From Glomus cerebriforme (lineage: Eukaryota > Glomeromycota > Glomeromycetes > Glomerales > Glomeraceae): a stretch of 19,397 nt of DNA. The notes below the pieces were generated by a model. It searched no databases and was not told where the DNA came from. It saw only the letters and a list, made by a program, of their open reading frames with translations. The stretch lies in the NCBI GenBank assembly GCA_003550305.1, contig QKYT01001133.1:5635-25031 (forward strand), written 5' to 3'. This document shows positions 9,154-17,630 of this stretch, piece by piece (positions within the stretch are counted from its first letter, which is position 1; every line of letters begins with the position of its first letter). The translations under genes were made by a program, and so were the position numbers.

Positions 9154-9690
9154 TTAAATTTCTTCTTCTTCAGATTCTACTTCAGAATTGTAAGGTGAGT
9201 ATACCTCACTCCAAGGATTATAGGTTATTTCATCCTCAGAAACTTCCTCTTCATCGGTCATATCTGAATAATATACATAGTATTCGTCTAAGAGTTCGTC
9301 TTCATAGTAATCATCNTCNGAGTCATAATCTAACTCTTGAGTAGTAACTTTAGCAGTTTTGGTGAAGGTAATGTGAATTCTAACAGTAATATTATTTTTA
9401 CGGATNGTTAGAGTTGACTGTTCCCAACTCATGGTAGCATTTGCTTCNTTTAACCAGTTATTTCCTAAAATAAGGACTTCGTCCTTTGAGTCTAAAACTT
9501 GGAATGAGGTGGGAATTTCGATCTTTCCTATGACTATAGGGATATCATCAACTATTCCTAAGGATCTGGTTCTTGCTCCATTGGCAGTTACTACAATCAT
9601 TTTGGATGGTCTATCAATTTCATACCCTAATTTATTAAGAAGGGCTTTGGTCATGATGCTAGTGGCTGCTCCACTATCTACTATGGCGGT
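9154..9690 (-). pseudogene. retropepsin-like aspartic protease of the gypsy polyprotein
   Basis: Would cleave the Gag-Pol precursor. Directly after the TAA at 9691-9693 the frame reads TAIVDSGAATSIMTK, with the DSG catalytic triad at 9670-9678. Further on are the LGYEID and NGARTRSLGIV strands and VLILGNNWL, where fungal gypsy proteases usually have ILG-X-DWL. Then comes an acidic, Tyr/Glu-rich linker ending EEEEI before TAA at 9154-9156. Three codons are ambiguous in the linker and flap region (N at 9316, 9319 and 9406), and one more in NNWL-X (9448). The stop is only four codons before the strand carrying DSG, so it splits what should be one domain and is more likely decay than programmed read-through. 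Confidence 0.82.
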
Positions 9691-11513
9691 TTATGCTTTT
9701 TGACCAATTCTAAGAGTACATTTGGCGGCAGTTGTTAGTTCTTCATCGCTGTCTGCTAAATTTGCTTCTTGTGTTCCATCCTGTTGGACTTTTTCACGTG
9801 ATCTTCTTACTGCTCTTGATAATCCAGAATGATAAGTGAGGATAACATGAACGGCTTGTTCTATGGAGAGTCCACATGGTAGATTTTGTAAATAGGTTAC
9901 TACGTTGAACTCAGTTAGTTGTTCGATAGGGGCAGGTAATAATCTCCTCCTAGGAGTCTTGGTAGTTTTTGTTGAAGAAGTAGTAGTGGTAGTTACTGGT
10001 GGCTGTACTTCTACATCTTCCATATCTTCAGTGGTAGCTGGTATACTAAATCGAGGGGTTTTTCTTAAATTTTCCTCTCTTCTAGACTCACTTCTTTGTG
10101 CTCTCTTATTCTTGGAGACTGGGCTTTGAGAATAGGGTCCAGAGCGAGTATTTAAATAAACTTCATACTCTTCTCCATCATCCTCTTCATATTCTTCCTC
10201 ATATTCATCATCATATTCAAAATCATCCAGATAATTTACATCTCTGGTCTCATATCTGGGAGTTCTAGGTACATTGGTAGGTCTGGGTTGGCGATTGTAC
10301 CTTTGATCAGGGTAGGAACAATCTCTAGCCATGTGTCCAGGTTGATTACAATTATAACACTTGAAATTAGAGGTGGCTGGTCTAGATGTATTAAAGTTAT
10401 TATTCCTAGGTTTTCCTTGATTCATTGGTGGACGACTTCTTCTTTTCTGTGGTTGAGCTAATAAAGCAGTTGTAAGGTTGGCGTAATTGATAGTAAGTTG
10501 TTCCAACTTTTTAGTTAATTCATCTACTTCAGTTTCTGAAATTTTTGCTTTGGAACTAGAGGCGGTAATAGATGCTTGGGTCTTAGGGGTAGCTCCTGAA
10601 GCAAAGTTAAATCCAATTTCCACTGTTCTTGCATATCCAATAGCGGCGTCAAGGTCAGCAGGATCTCGAGCATATACCAAAGGAGTATAAGCAGGGTTTA
10701 ATCCCATTAGAAACATACGCTTCTTTTGGGCTGCATCAGTGAGTCCTACTCTGTCAGCAAGTTTCTTAAACTTATTAGCATAAGAGTCAACTGATTCATC
10801 GTTTTTTTGTCGTAAAGAAGTTAACTTCTGATACCATTGGTTTTTCTTTGTTTCACTCATGAATCGTCGGTTGAAAAGGTCAGTAAAATTATTTCCTCCG
10901 TTGGTTGCAGCATCGAAATGGTTTCCTATTGTTCCAGTAATTCCTTCAAACCAATCGGTGGCTGCTCCTTTCATGAAAGCTCTAGCTATGGCCTTCTTCC
11001 TAGTTTCAGTGGTCCATCTATTTGTTATGGCAGCTCTATTGAATGCTTTCAGCCATTCAACTGGATCTTCTCCTTCAGCGCCGCTAAAATAATCAACCTT
11101 GGCAGTTGTTCGCTCAGCATTTTGGTTAACATTGGCAATAGCTTCTAGTCGAGCTCCATCTACTCCAAAGATTCAGTCATAAAGTTATCCTAATTCATTT
11201 GCGTTAGCTCCCATGTTTACGTTTGGTAGAGTATTTGGTAGTGTAGGTGTAGGAATACGTGAAAAATTTGGTAGAGTTTGTATAAGAATAGGTGGAGTAG
11301 GTGTTCTAATGAGATTTGGTGGTGTCAGTGTTACGTTAGTTACTTCTGTTGAACTTGTTGATTCTTCTGAAGATACTGGTGAGGGTACACTAATTTGACT
11401 TAAGAGATATTGATCGTGTTGTATAGATGCAATAAGTTGATCTAATAATTCTTGGTATGCCTCGTCAAAAATATATACAGTAATAGGATGTTCGAAACAA
11501 TTAGTTCTAACAG
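9691..11513 (-). pseudogene. Gag of the gypsy element (capsid and CCHC nucleocapsid)
   Basis: Structural protein that packages the RNA. The frame is open for about 100 codons above the first ATG (11212-11214). It includes EAYQELLDQL and a Pro/Thr-rich stretch, so the true start may lie upstream, be lost, or be joined by splicing. Stops TAA (11185-11187) and TGA (11173-11175) then interrupt it. The capsid part matches the retrotransposon gag family: DYFSGAEGEDPVEWLKAF, ATDWFEGI, FMSETKKNQWYQKL, SLRQKNDESVDSYANKFKKL and FLMGLNPAY. A short Gln/Leu helix and an Arg/Pro-rich linker lead to the zinc knuckle CYNCNQPGHMARDC (C-X2-C-X4-H-X4-C, 10318-10359). An acidic Tyr/Glu patch and a Thr-rich linker follow. 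It ends at TAA 9691-9693, at the protease boundary. Confidence 0.88.
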
Positions 11514-11514
11514 N

Positions 11515-11712
11515 AAAAATTTATTTTAGAAGTTTTTATTAATTAATAAAGCTAAATATTTTTTCAATAGTGATTTAGAACTTGTGTAAAATTTTATCAT
11601 AAAGTTATATTTTAATAATTTCAACAAATATGCTTTTCATATTGTATAGAGATTTCACAACACAATTTTGTTATTTTAGTTAAACTAAATAGATAAAAAA
11701 TACTTAAAATAA
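11515..11712. other. AT-rich flank of the gypsy relic
   Basis: No LTR, gene or repeat recognised. On the minus strand the sequence just before the open gag frame reads TTTTTNCTGTTAG, which has the form of a 3' splice site. The ambiguous base is at 11514. Confidence 0.4.
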
Positions 11713-12160
11713 TTGTTCAGCAAGTATGGAAATACTTGTATATTAATTTTTATAGGACTAGCTCAAGTGGTTGTGAAGTTATGAATTTTTTTTGTAAAAA
11801 TACTTAAATGCATTTTGTTTTTTTACTTTNAAGCGTAATTTGAACATTTTGGCCAAAGAAAATAAGCAAAGGAAGCTTAAGTAAAGTTGTTCAGCAGATA
11901 TGAAAATAATTGCATATTAATTTTTATGAGGTTAGCTCAAATAGTTGTGGAGTTATAAATTTTTTTGTAATAATACTAAAACGTATTTGATTTTTACTTT
12001 TCAGGCATAATTTGAACACTTTGGCTAAAGAAAATAAGTAAAGGAAGCTTAAGTAAAGTTGTTCAACAGGCTGGAATAATTGCATATTAATTTTATAAGG
12101 TTAGTTCAAGTAGTTATTGAGTTATGAATTTTTTTGTAATAATATTAAAGATGTGTTTTT
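11713..12160. repeat. tandem repeat of about 173 bp, about 2.6 copies
   Basis: Copies start at TTGTTCAGCA-type sequence at 11713, 11887 and 12059 (spacings 174 and 172); the third is cut off near 12160. Shared blocks include TATTAATTTTTAT, TAGCTCAAGTGGTTGTGAAG, GTTATGAATTTTTTTGTAA, TTTGAACATTTTGGCCAAAG and GGAAGCTTAAGTAAAG. The TAGCTCAAGTGGT block resembles a pol III A box, but no B box follows, so this is not a tRNA or a classic SINE. One ambiguous base lies at 11830. Confidence 0.8.
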
Positions 12161-12440
12161 GGAAAAAATTTCATATTAATATAATACTAATAAAATTAAT
12201 AAAATGCAATCATTAAATTCAAATAAATTTGTTTGTATTTTTAATTAAAAGTATAAAATAAATCAAATAAAATTTAATAAAAAAAAACTTTAAAAATTAT
12301 CAATAAAAATAATTATCTATTTTTAAAAAAAATTATAGAGGTGAGTAATGAATTCCTTACCTGAGATGAAGAATAAATTTACCCTAAAAAATTATAATAA
12401 TATGTTAAAAATTTATAATGATATTAATTTTTTAATATTT
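12161..12440. other. AT-rich spacer, no gene seen
   Basis: AT-rich sequence with no reading frame and no clear repeat. Confidence 0.5.
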
Positions 12441-12450
12441 AAAAGGATAT

Positions 12451-12774
12451 TGATACGTATCACCTCTGGCATTTGACGCCAATATTATATGATCTGTATT
12501 ATCACGTGCATTGATGTGAAATTATATGATAATATTGATGTAATAGTAATACAATATTTATATATATAAATTAAGCTTATCATTAAGCTTTTATTAAACC
12601 TTTCCTTTCATTCTCTTTTAATAATATTATAATTACCCTTTTTATTCACTAAAAAAATTAATTTTTTTTCATTAATTTTCATTCATTTTTATCTTTCAGT
12701 TACTAAATTTCTATATTATAACTATGGATTTTAATTTACATGAACCTTTAAGTTCTAATAATGTTAAAGACTAA
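12451..12774 (+). promoter_or_regulatory. promoter-like or LTR-like stretch with a 16-codon frame
   Basis: A perfect palindrome TGATACGTATCA (12451-12462) is followed by a TGGC-7-GCCA hairpin (12467-12481). Next come a CACGTG E-box-like site (12504-12509), a TATATATAAA TATA-like box (12561-12570) and, about 30 bp on, a pyrimidine-rich tract CCTTTCCTTTCATTCTCTTT. An ATG at 12724 opens a frame of only 16 codons (to 12774). This order resembles a eukaryotic core promoter and 5' leader, or U3-R-U5 of an LTR. No second LTR copy and no following gene were found, so it is probably a relic. The functional reading is inference. Confidence 0.3.
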
Positions 12775-12897
12775 TTTAGCATCTATTCCTTTATCTCTTC
12801 AGTGAGTATAAATAAAACAAACATTATTATATTAAGGAAAAACAATTTTTTTTAATCAAGTTCATTTTATTATAAATATTTTGGAGTTAACATAAGG

Positions 12898-12984
12898 TTA
12901 GGATTAGAGTTAGGATTAGAATTAGAATTAGAATTAGAATTAGGATTAGGATTAGGATCAGAATTAGGATTTGGATTAGGGTCT
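12898..12984 (+). repeat. telomere-like hexamer array (segment 1)
   Basis: About 14 degenerate units of TTAGGA, TTAGAA and TTAGGG type with the G-rich strand on plus. It is interrupted at 12985 by the 198-bp MITE and resumes at 13193. It resembles an interstitial TTAGGG telomeric array that has drifted, or a microsatellite of similar motif. Confidence 0.75.
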
Positions 12985-13182
12985 AAGGTTGCTTGCCAAA
13001 ACCTAGGGGTTTAGGCAAGATGGCATTTCGCTGAAAAGCGAAATTCTGCTGAAACTATATTAAAGTTATATTAAAAAACTGGCGAAACTCTGGAGAAAAG
13101 TGAAACTGCTGAAACTTATTATAATTGCTGAAACTGCCAAAACTCTGCCAAAACTATAGAAGAGGTTTAGGCAGGCAACCTT
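12985..13182. mobile_element. 198-bp MITE, Mutator-like by its 10-bp duplication
   Basis: Terminal inverted repeats match at 18 of 20 positions: left AAGGTTGCTTGCCAAAACCT, right (reverse complement) AAGGTTGCCTGCCTAAACCT. The bases immediately outside are ATTAGGGTCT (12975-12984) and ATTAGGGTCA (13183-13192), a 9/10 direct repeat. A 9 to 10-bp duplication fits Mutator-like elements. The TC after TTAGGG is not part of the hexamer pattern, which argues for a true duplication rather than array periodicity. No coding capacity; the inside holds short repeats around CTGCTGAAACT and a perfect hairpin. Confidence 0.75.
13025..13044. repeat. perfect 8-bp hairpin with GAAA loop inside the MITE
   Basis: ATTTCGCT, then GAAA, then AGCGAAAT: a perfect 8-bp stem closed by a GNRA-type tetraloop, in the left third of the MITE. 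A function is not known. Confidence 0.7.
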
Positions 13183-13192
13183 ATTAGGGTCA

Positions 13193-13258
13193 GTATTAGG
13201 GTTAGGATTAGGGTTAGGGTTGGAGTTAAGGTTACGATTAGGATTAGAATTAGGATTA
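13193..13258 (+). repeat. telomere-like hexamer array (segment 2)
   Basis: Continues the array after the MITE with several exact TTAGGG units, GGTTAGGATTAGGGTTAGGG among them. It ends in TAGGATTA (13251-13258), the left flank of the 2.9-kb element. Confidence 0.75.
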
Positions 13259-13674
13259 TATTGGCAAATTTTTTAGTCCACAAATCTGTACAGGTCTGCA
13301 ATATGATAATCCTGTACAGATCTTTGGACATACCATCAAACTTNGAAAAAAAAAANTTTATGATTTCTGTGCAGATTATTTAAGTATTAAAAATCTGTGC
13401 AGAATTTTACAAAGCAAATCTTCGAAATAATTTCATTTGTAAATTTTTACTATATTTCTGTTTATTATCATTATACATTTACTTTTCAGTTATATAATAT
13501 AATTTATGATTTATTAATTTTATTAATTACAGTCAAATATATTTACAAATTAAAAACCAATTTACTTATTATTAAATATAAAAAAAACTAAATTCCTATT
13601 CTTTATATGTTATTAATGATTTGGATATAGTTCTAATTGGTTTGATTCTAACAAACAACTAAGATATTTTCATT

Positions 13675-15225
13675 GAAATCCTACATACTCACACCCAGAA
13701 GAACCTATAAAAAGAAAAGGAAAGAAATGTTAGTAAAACGTTTTATTAAAAAAAACAAAGTAGATAACCCTAACAAACCTTCAATTTCAAAATCCAGATT
13801 GAATCTGAAGCCAAAGTCCTACAAAAAAGTAAGAAATGTTATGTTAGTAACATTTCTTTAATAAAAAAAATTATAACTTCCTAATACAAACCTTCAAAGT
13901 CTAGGTCAAATCAGATATCTCTCCCGATACAAACCTTTGAAGTCCAGGTTGAATCAGAAGCTGAAGTTCTACAAAAAAAGAAAGAAATGTTATGTTAGTA
14001 ACATTTCTTTAATAAAAAAAATTATATCTCTCCCAATGCAAACCTTTGAAATCCAGGTTGAATTTGAAGCTGAAGTCCTACAAAAAAGTAAGAAATGTTA
14101 CGTTGGTAACATTTCTTTAATAAAAAAAAATTATAACTTCCCCAATATAAACCTTCGAAGTCCAGGTTGAATCTCAAAGCTGAAATCCTACATAAAAAAA
14201 AGAAATGTTACATTAGTAACATTTCTCTAACAAAAAAAAATCTATCTATCTCCCTCAATACAAACCTTTGAAGTTTAGGTCGAATCCTAAAGCCAAAGTT
14301 CTAATCTTCAAAGTTCAAGTCGAATCTGAACCTATAAGAAAAAAAAGAACATTACATTAGTAATATTTCTTAATACCCCTTTTCCTTCACTACGAACCTA
14401 TTTCGAAGTCTTATACCTGAAGACCTGAACCTACAAAAGAAAGAATGTTATATTATTAATGTTTCTTTTAATACCCTTCCCTTCACTACAAACTATTTTG
14501 AAGTTCTAATCGAATCTGAACCTACAAAAAAAAAACGTTATATTAGTAACATTTCTTTTAATACTCTTTTCCTTCACTATAAATCTATTTTGAAGTCCTA
14601 GTCAAATTTAAACCTACAAAAGAAAGAACGTTAGTAAATGTTTATTTAATACCCTCCCCTTTCACTATGAACCTATTTCAAAGTCTCATATCCAAAAACC
14701 CAAACCTACAAAAGAAAGATCGTTAGTAAACGTTCATTTAATACTCCTCCTCCTTCATTACGAACTTATTTTGAAGTCCCATACCTGAAGACCTGAACCT
14801 ACAAAAGAAAGAATGTTAGTAAACGTTTATTTAATAAAAAAAATAAACAAAATTTTTGAAGTCTTACCTTCGAAATGGGAGTCCAGAGCCATAATTCAGT
14901 TTTTTGGAACCTAAAAAAAAACAAAAAGAATGTTAGTAAATGTTCATTTAATAAAAAAAAACAAANAAAAAAATTTTTGAAGTCTTACTTTTGAAATGGA
15001 AGTTTGAAGTCATACTTCAATTTTCTGAAACTAAAAAAATAAAAAGAATGTTAGTAAACATTTATTTAATAAAATCTAAATAAAAAGAATAAAAAACGTT
15101 AATAAACGTTCATTTAATAAAAAAATAAAGAAAAAATTTTTCAAAGTCTTACCTTCAAAATGGGAGTCTGGAACTGTATTTCAATTTCCTGGAACCTAAA
15201 AAATAAAAAGAACATTAGTAAACGT
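13675..15225. repeat. tandem array of about 90 to 150-bp units, each with an inverted repeat
   Basis: About 14 units share GAAGTCCTACAAAAAA, then an inverted repeat, then a T/A tract and AATACAAACCTTCGAAGTCC. Unit spacing shrinks from about 110-150 bp at the left to about 90 bp in the middle and is about 120 bp at the right. The inverted repeats start near 13832, 13982, 14093, 14201, 14345, 14443, 14531, 14624, 14720, 14809, 14927, 15046, 15089 and 15209. Early units read AGAAATGTTA-n6-TAACATTTCT; later ones GAACGTT-AGTA-AACGTTC or GAATGTT variants. Two short open frames here (13673-13861 and 13937-14170) simply translate the repeat and are not genes. The array resumes after the solo LTR at 15712. 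Confidence 0.8.
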
Positions 15226-15484
15226 TGTTACGTCTAATCGTATTCTTGATTCCTTTATCTTTAACTTTTCTTCCTTATGTTCAAAAATGAAAAATTAATT
15301 AGGTTTATAACGATAGAGGTAACAATAATTTATGTTTATTAATACAGTTCGCTCTTTAATTGGTAAACGGTATAGGATTTTTATAGGTAAAAGATATTTT
15401 ATTATTCGATTGAAGTTACAAGAACTAAAGAGAACTTAATAAAATTCTCAAGATATTTATACAAAAATAAAATATAATAAAATG

Positions 15485-15547
15485 ATAATAAATATAATAA
15501 ATATAATAAATATAATAAATATAATAAATATAATAAATATAATAAAG
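15485..15547. repeat. microsatellite (ATAATAAAT)7
   Basis: Seven 9-bp units, the last with one change (ATAATAAAG). It lies within the solo LTR. Short frames through it on both strands (Ile-Asn repeats) are artefacts. Confidence 0.9.
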
Positions 15548-15650
15548 ATCTTTACTATCCTAACTATCTTAACTATCACAACTATCTTAAATATCATTAA
15601 GATCACTACTATCATTAAGATCANCGTGATCATGAAAATCACNGTCATAG

Positions 15651-15680
15651 AGTGGCACAGTATGGCACAGTATGGCACAG
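15651..15680. repeat. TATGGCACAG decamer, three copies
   Basis: AGTGGCACAG followed by two TATGGCACAG copies, near the right end of the solo LTR. It is flanked on the left by looser ATCATTAAGATCA-type repeats with two ambiguous bases (15624 and 15643). Confidence 0.85.
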
Positions 15681-15711
15681 TAAATCGGCGTAATAGTGTT
15701 TCATACTAACA

Positions 15712-15830
15712 ACGTTCATAAATAAAAATATATACTTATTCTTTGAAAGTAAAGTCCAGAGATATAAGAGGAGTCCAGAGTCCTGCAAAAAAAAAAAAAA
15801 AAAAAAAAAATCTGCATGCTGCAGATTAAA
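15712..15830. repeat. end of tandem array, A24 tract and palindrome
   Basis: After the solo LTR the array unit resumes (AACGTTCATAAATAAAAA, then GTCCAGAG twice). It ends in CCTGC plus 24 A (15787-15810), probably an expansion of the CCTACAAAAAAA tract of the unit. A palindrome AATCTGCA-TGC-TGCAGATT (15809-15827) follows. Confidence 0.65.
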
Positions 15831-16154
15831 TATGAAGTTTGGAGAACTTTATACACAATAAGAATTAAAAAAAACTGTCAAAAAATTAAAGTTAAAAAAT
15901 CAAACCCCAAAAAAAAAATTGAAAAACCAAAAAGTTTAAAAAAAATAAACTTTTTTTTTCACTTGTAAATTGTTGCAAATTTGTTTGTAAAAAATAATGA
16001 CAATCTTGCATTTTACAGATGTTCACAAAACTCTATTAAAAGTTTGGCAATAATCTGCATATTACAGATTGGTGGCAATTTTTATTAAAGAACTGTGCAA
16101 ATATAACGATATTGCAGACCTGCATAGATCTGCAAACTAAAAAATTTGCCGATG

Positions 16155-16213
16155 TAGGATTAAGATTAAGGATCAGAATTAGTGTTAGAATTAGTGTTTG
16201 CATTAGAATTAGT
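16155..16213 (+). repeat. telomere-like hexamer array (segment 3)
   Basis: Beginning TAGGATTAAGATTAAGGATC and continuing as degenerate TTAGAA/TTAGTG units. It is the right half of the array that the 2.9-kb element split, more decayed than the left half. Confidence 0.65.
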
Positions 16214-17296
16214 TTTTTAAAAGAATAAAACTTAAAATTATCATATATATTACATTCATCTATAATATTTTTTATTTTTAAAATATATTATAAAACATAT
16301 TATTTTATTTAAAGTATGTTATAAATTATATTACAGATAATGATGCAATCCTGTAAAAACATGATCATATAACATTAATAGTAATCACTAGTGATGGTAA
16401 ATAGCAAACTTATATTTAAAATATTAAAATTGTTATTTTTTTTAAGTTTATTTATATATATTATTTCATAAAGATTAATAATTGATTAGAATTTTTTAAT
16501 AAATAGTAAGAGTAAATATTTATCTTTATTTTAAGAAAATTCATTAGGTGGTTAATAAAATATTAAATTTTTTTGTAAGTTTCATTAATTTTTTTTTATT
16601 TGATTTTGTAATTAAATGATCTTAATAAATGATTTGCTTATAGACCTTATATTCTTTATACTGTATATGGAATAGATTCTCCTCTTAAATTAATAGTTTT
16701 TTTTTAATAATTTTAAAAAATTATTCTTTATATGTATGGATTTAGTTCATTGTAATAAAAAATGTAATTCTGTTGTAAAATGTTTTTTATGTAATACCAA
16801 GTTAATTAGCATACATAAGGTTTCATATCAGGAATTTGCAAATCAATTAAAAAATTTTTTTTGGTCATACCTTATATTAACAAAAATACTTATTGCAAAA
16901 AACTTGTTCCAACTCATCTGATATAATTACAACCCATCTGACATAGATAGGTCATATTATAAGTTGTATAAATAGTTATAGTTAATATTTTTATTTTATT
17001 TTTTAGCTGTCTTTTTCATTCTTTTTAGTTATTTTTTTTTAAAAAAAAACTTGTTTTAACTTCCTCTGTAGTTTCTTATTTATATATATAATTTTGAATA
17101 TGGATAACTAAAGAAAACTTAGATTTGATTTTTTATTACTTTTATTTTTATTTTCCTATTATTTCTTTTGTAGAGAGTTGTTTTGAACAAATTTTAATTA
17201 GGATAGCTTAGCAATAATATGTAATCTGCAATAATGAATTAAATCTGTCAATATAGTTAATTTATAATATAATTATAATACATAAAAATCATATAT

Positions 17297-17363
17297 TTTA
17301 ATATAAAATGAATTGAAAATTTGTGTATTATTTAATATAAAGTGAATGAAAATTTGTGTATTA
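17297..17363. repeat. direct duplication of about 34 bp
   Basis: TTTAATATAAAATGAATTGA and the following AAATTTGTGTATTA are repeated immediately, with one substitution and a one-base deletion. A simple local tandem duplication. Confidence 0.85.
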
Positions 17364-17616
17364 TAATTAGAAAGTAATTAAATAATATATATGTAAAATA
17401 TTTAATTTTTATATAAGATATATACTATAAAAAAAAATTATTAAAATAACTGATTAATAATAAATATAAATAAAATTGTTAATTTATTAGAATTGTAATA
17501 TTATATGAAATAGAATTATTTTTACTAATTCTAATTTATTACATATATAACTAATTTATATTTAGTAAATTTGTAATTATCCAAATTCTTTATTATATAA
17601 ATATATTTAGTGATTG

Positions 17617-17630
17617 GTCATCATGATGAC
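17617..17630. repeat. perfect 14-bp palindrome
   Basis: GTCATCATGATGAC equals its own reverse complement. No surrounding gene or motif suggests a role, and a chance palindrome is possible. Confidence 0.6.

Larger units (their letters stand above)
6858..11513 (-). mobile_element. Ty3/gypsy-type retrotransposon relic without recognisable LTRs
   Basis: On the minus strand the order is gag, aspartic protease, RT, RNase H and an unfamiliar C-terminal tail, typical of Ty3/gypsy up to RNase H. Gag, protease and RT share one frame from 11513 to about 8413, so the ancestor was probably one Gag-Pol polyprotein. Damage: in-frame stops at 11185-11187 (TAA), 11173-11175 (TGA), 9691-9693 (TAA), 9154-9156 (TAA) and 7140-7142 (TGA), plus frameshifts near 8408-8412 and 8376-8377. 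No matching direct repeats were found between the two flanks (6640-6860 and 11514-12560), so the LTRs are absent, diverged or cut off. No integrase is seen. The copy is inactive. Confidence 0.85.
15226..15711. mobile_element. solo LTR, 486 bp
   Basis: Starts TGTTACGTC and ends ACTAACA, giving the TG...CA ends and a TGTTA/TAACA terminal inverted repeat. ACGT lies directly outside on both sides (15222-15225 and 15712-15715). Joining the flanks restores AAACGTTCAT, the unit sequence seen in neighbouring repeats, so the insertion is clearly inside the tandem array. Length and short duplication fit an LTR retrotransposon that recombined to a solo LTR. It contains a 9-bp microsatellite, ACTATCTTAA-like decamers and a TATGGCACAG triplicate. 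I could not link it to the gypsy relic at 6858-11513. Confidence 0.7.
13259..16154. mobile_element. 2.9-kb TIR element (hAT-like) carrying a tandem array
   Basis: The left end reads TATTGGCAAATTTTTTAG. The right end, reverse complemented, reads CATCGGCAAATTTTTTAG. Pairing continues inward for about 50 bp (ACAGGTCTGCAATAT against GCAGGTCTGCAATAT), mostly with transition differences. TAGGATTA lies just outside on both sides (13251-13258 and 16155-16162), an exact 8-bp match, and telomere-like repeats continue on both outer sides. The 8-bp duplication and ends suggest hAT, with the caveat that the flanks are repetitive. Subterminal zones hold several CTGCAGATT/AATCTGTGCAG words. No transposase is encoded; the interior is a tandem array plus an inserted solo LTR. 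Confidence 0.7.

Noticed and set aside
9431..11398. Several plus-strand frames over the gag and protease region
   Set aside because: Shadows of the minus-strand gag-pol frame, which carries the CCHC knuckle and DSG motif.
6640..12560. Paired LTRs around the gypsy relic
   Set aside because: I compared the two flanks by eye and found no shared direct repeat. A dot plot of 6400-6860 against 11500-12700 would settle it.
13673..14170. Two short plus-strand frames rich in Lys and Asn
   Set aside because: They translate the tandem repeat units and repeat themselves. No codon or protein signal was seen.
14270..14335. tRNA T-arm-like words (GGTCGAATCC, TTCAAGTCGAATCTGAA)
   Set aside because: They are part of the tandem unit and vary between copies. 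No acceptor, D or anticodon arms surround them.
15457..15709. Ile/Asn-repeat frames on both strands
   Set aside because: Produced by the ATAATAAAT microsatellite within the solo LTR.
16736..16921. 61-codon plus-strand frame with four cysteines near its N-terminus
   Set aside because: No recognised family, no start or promoter context, and the composition is the same as its AT-rich surroundings. A frame of this length is expected by chance.
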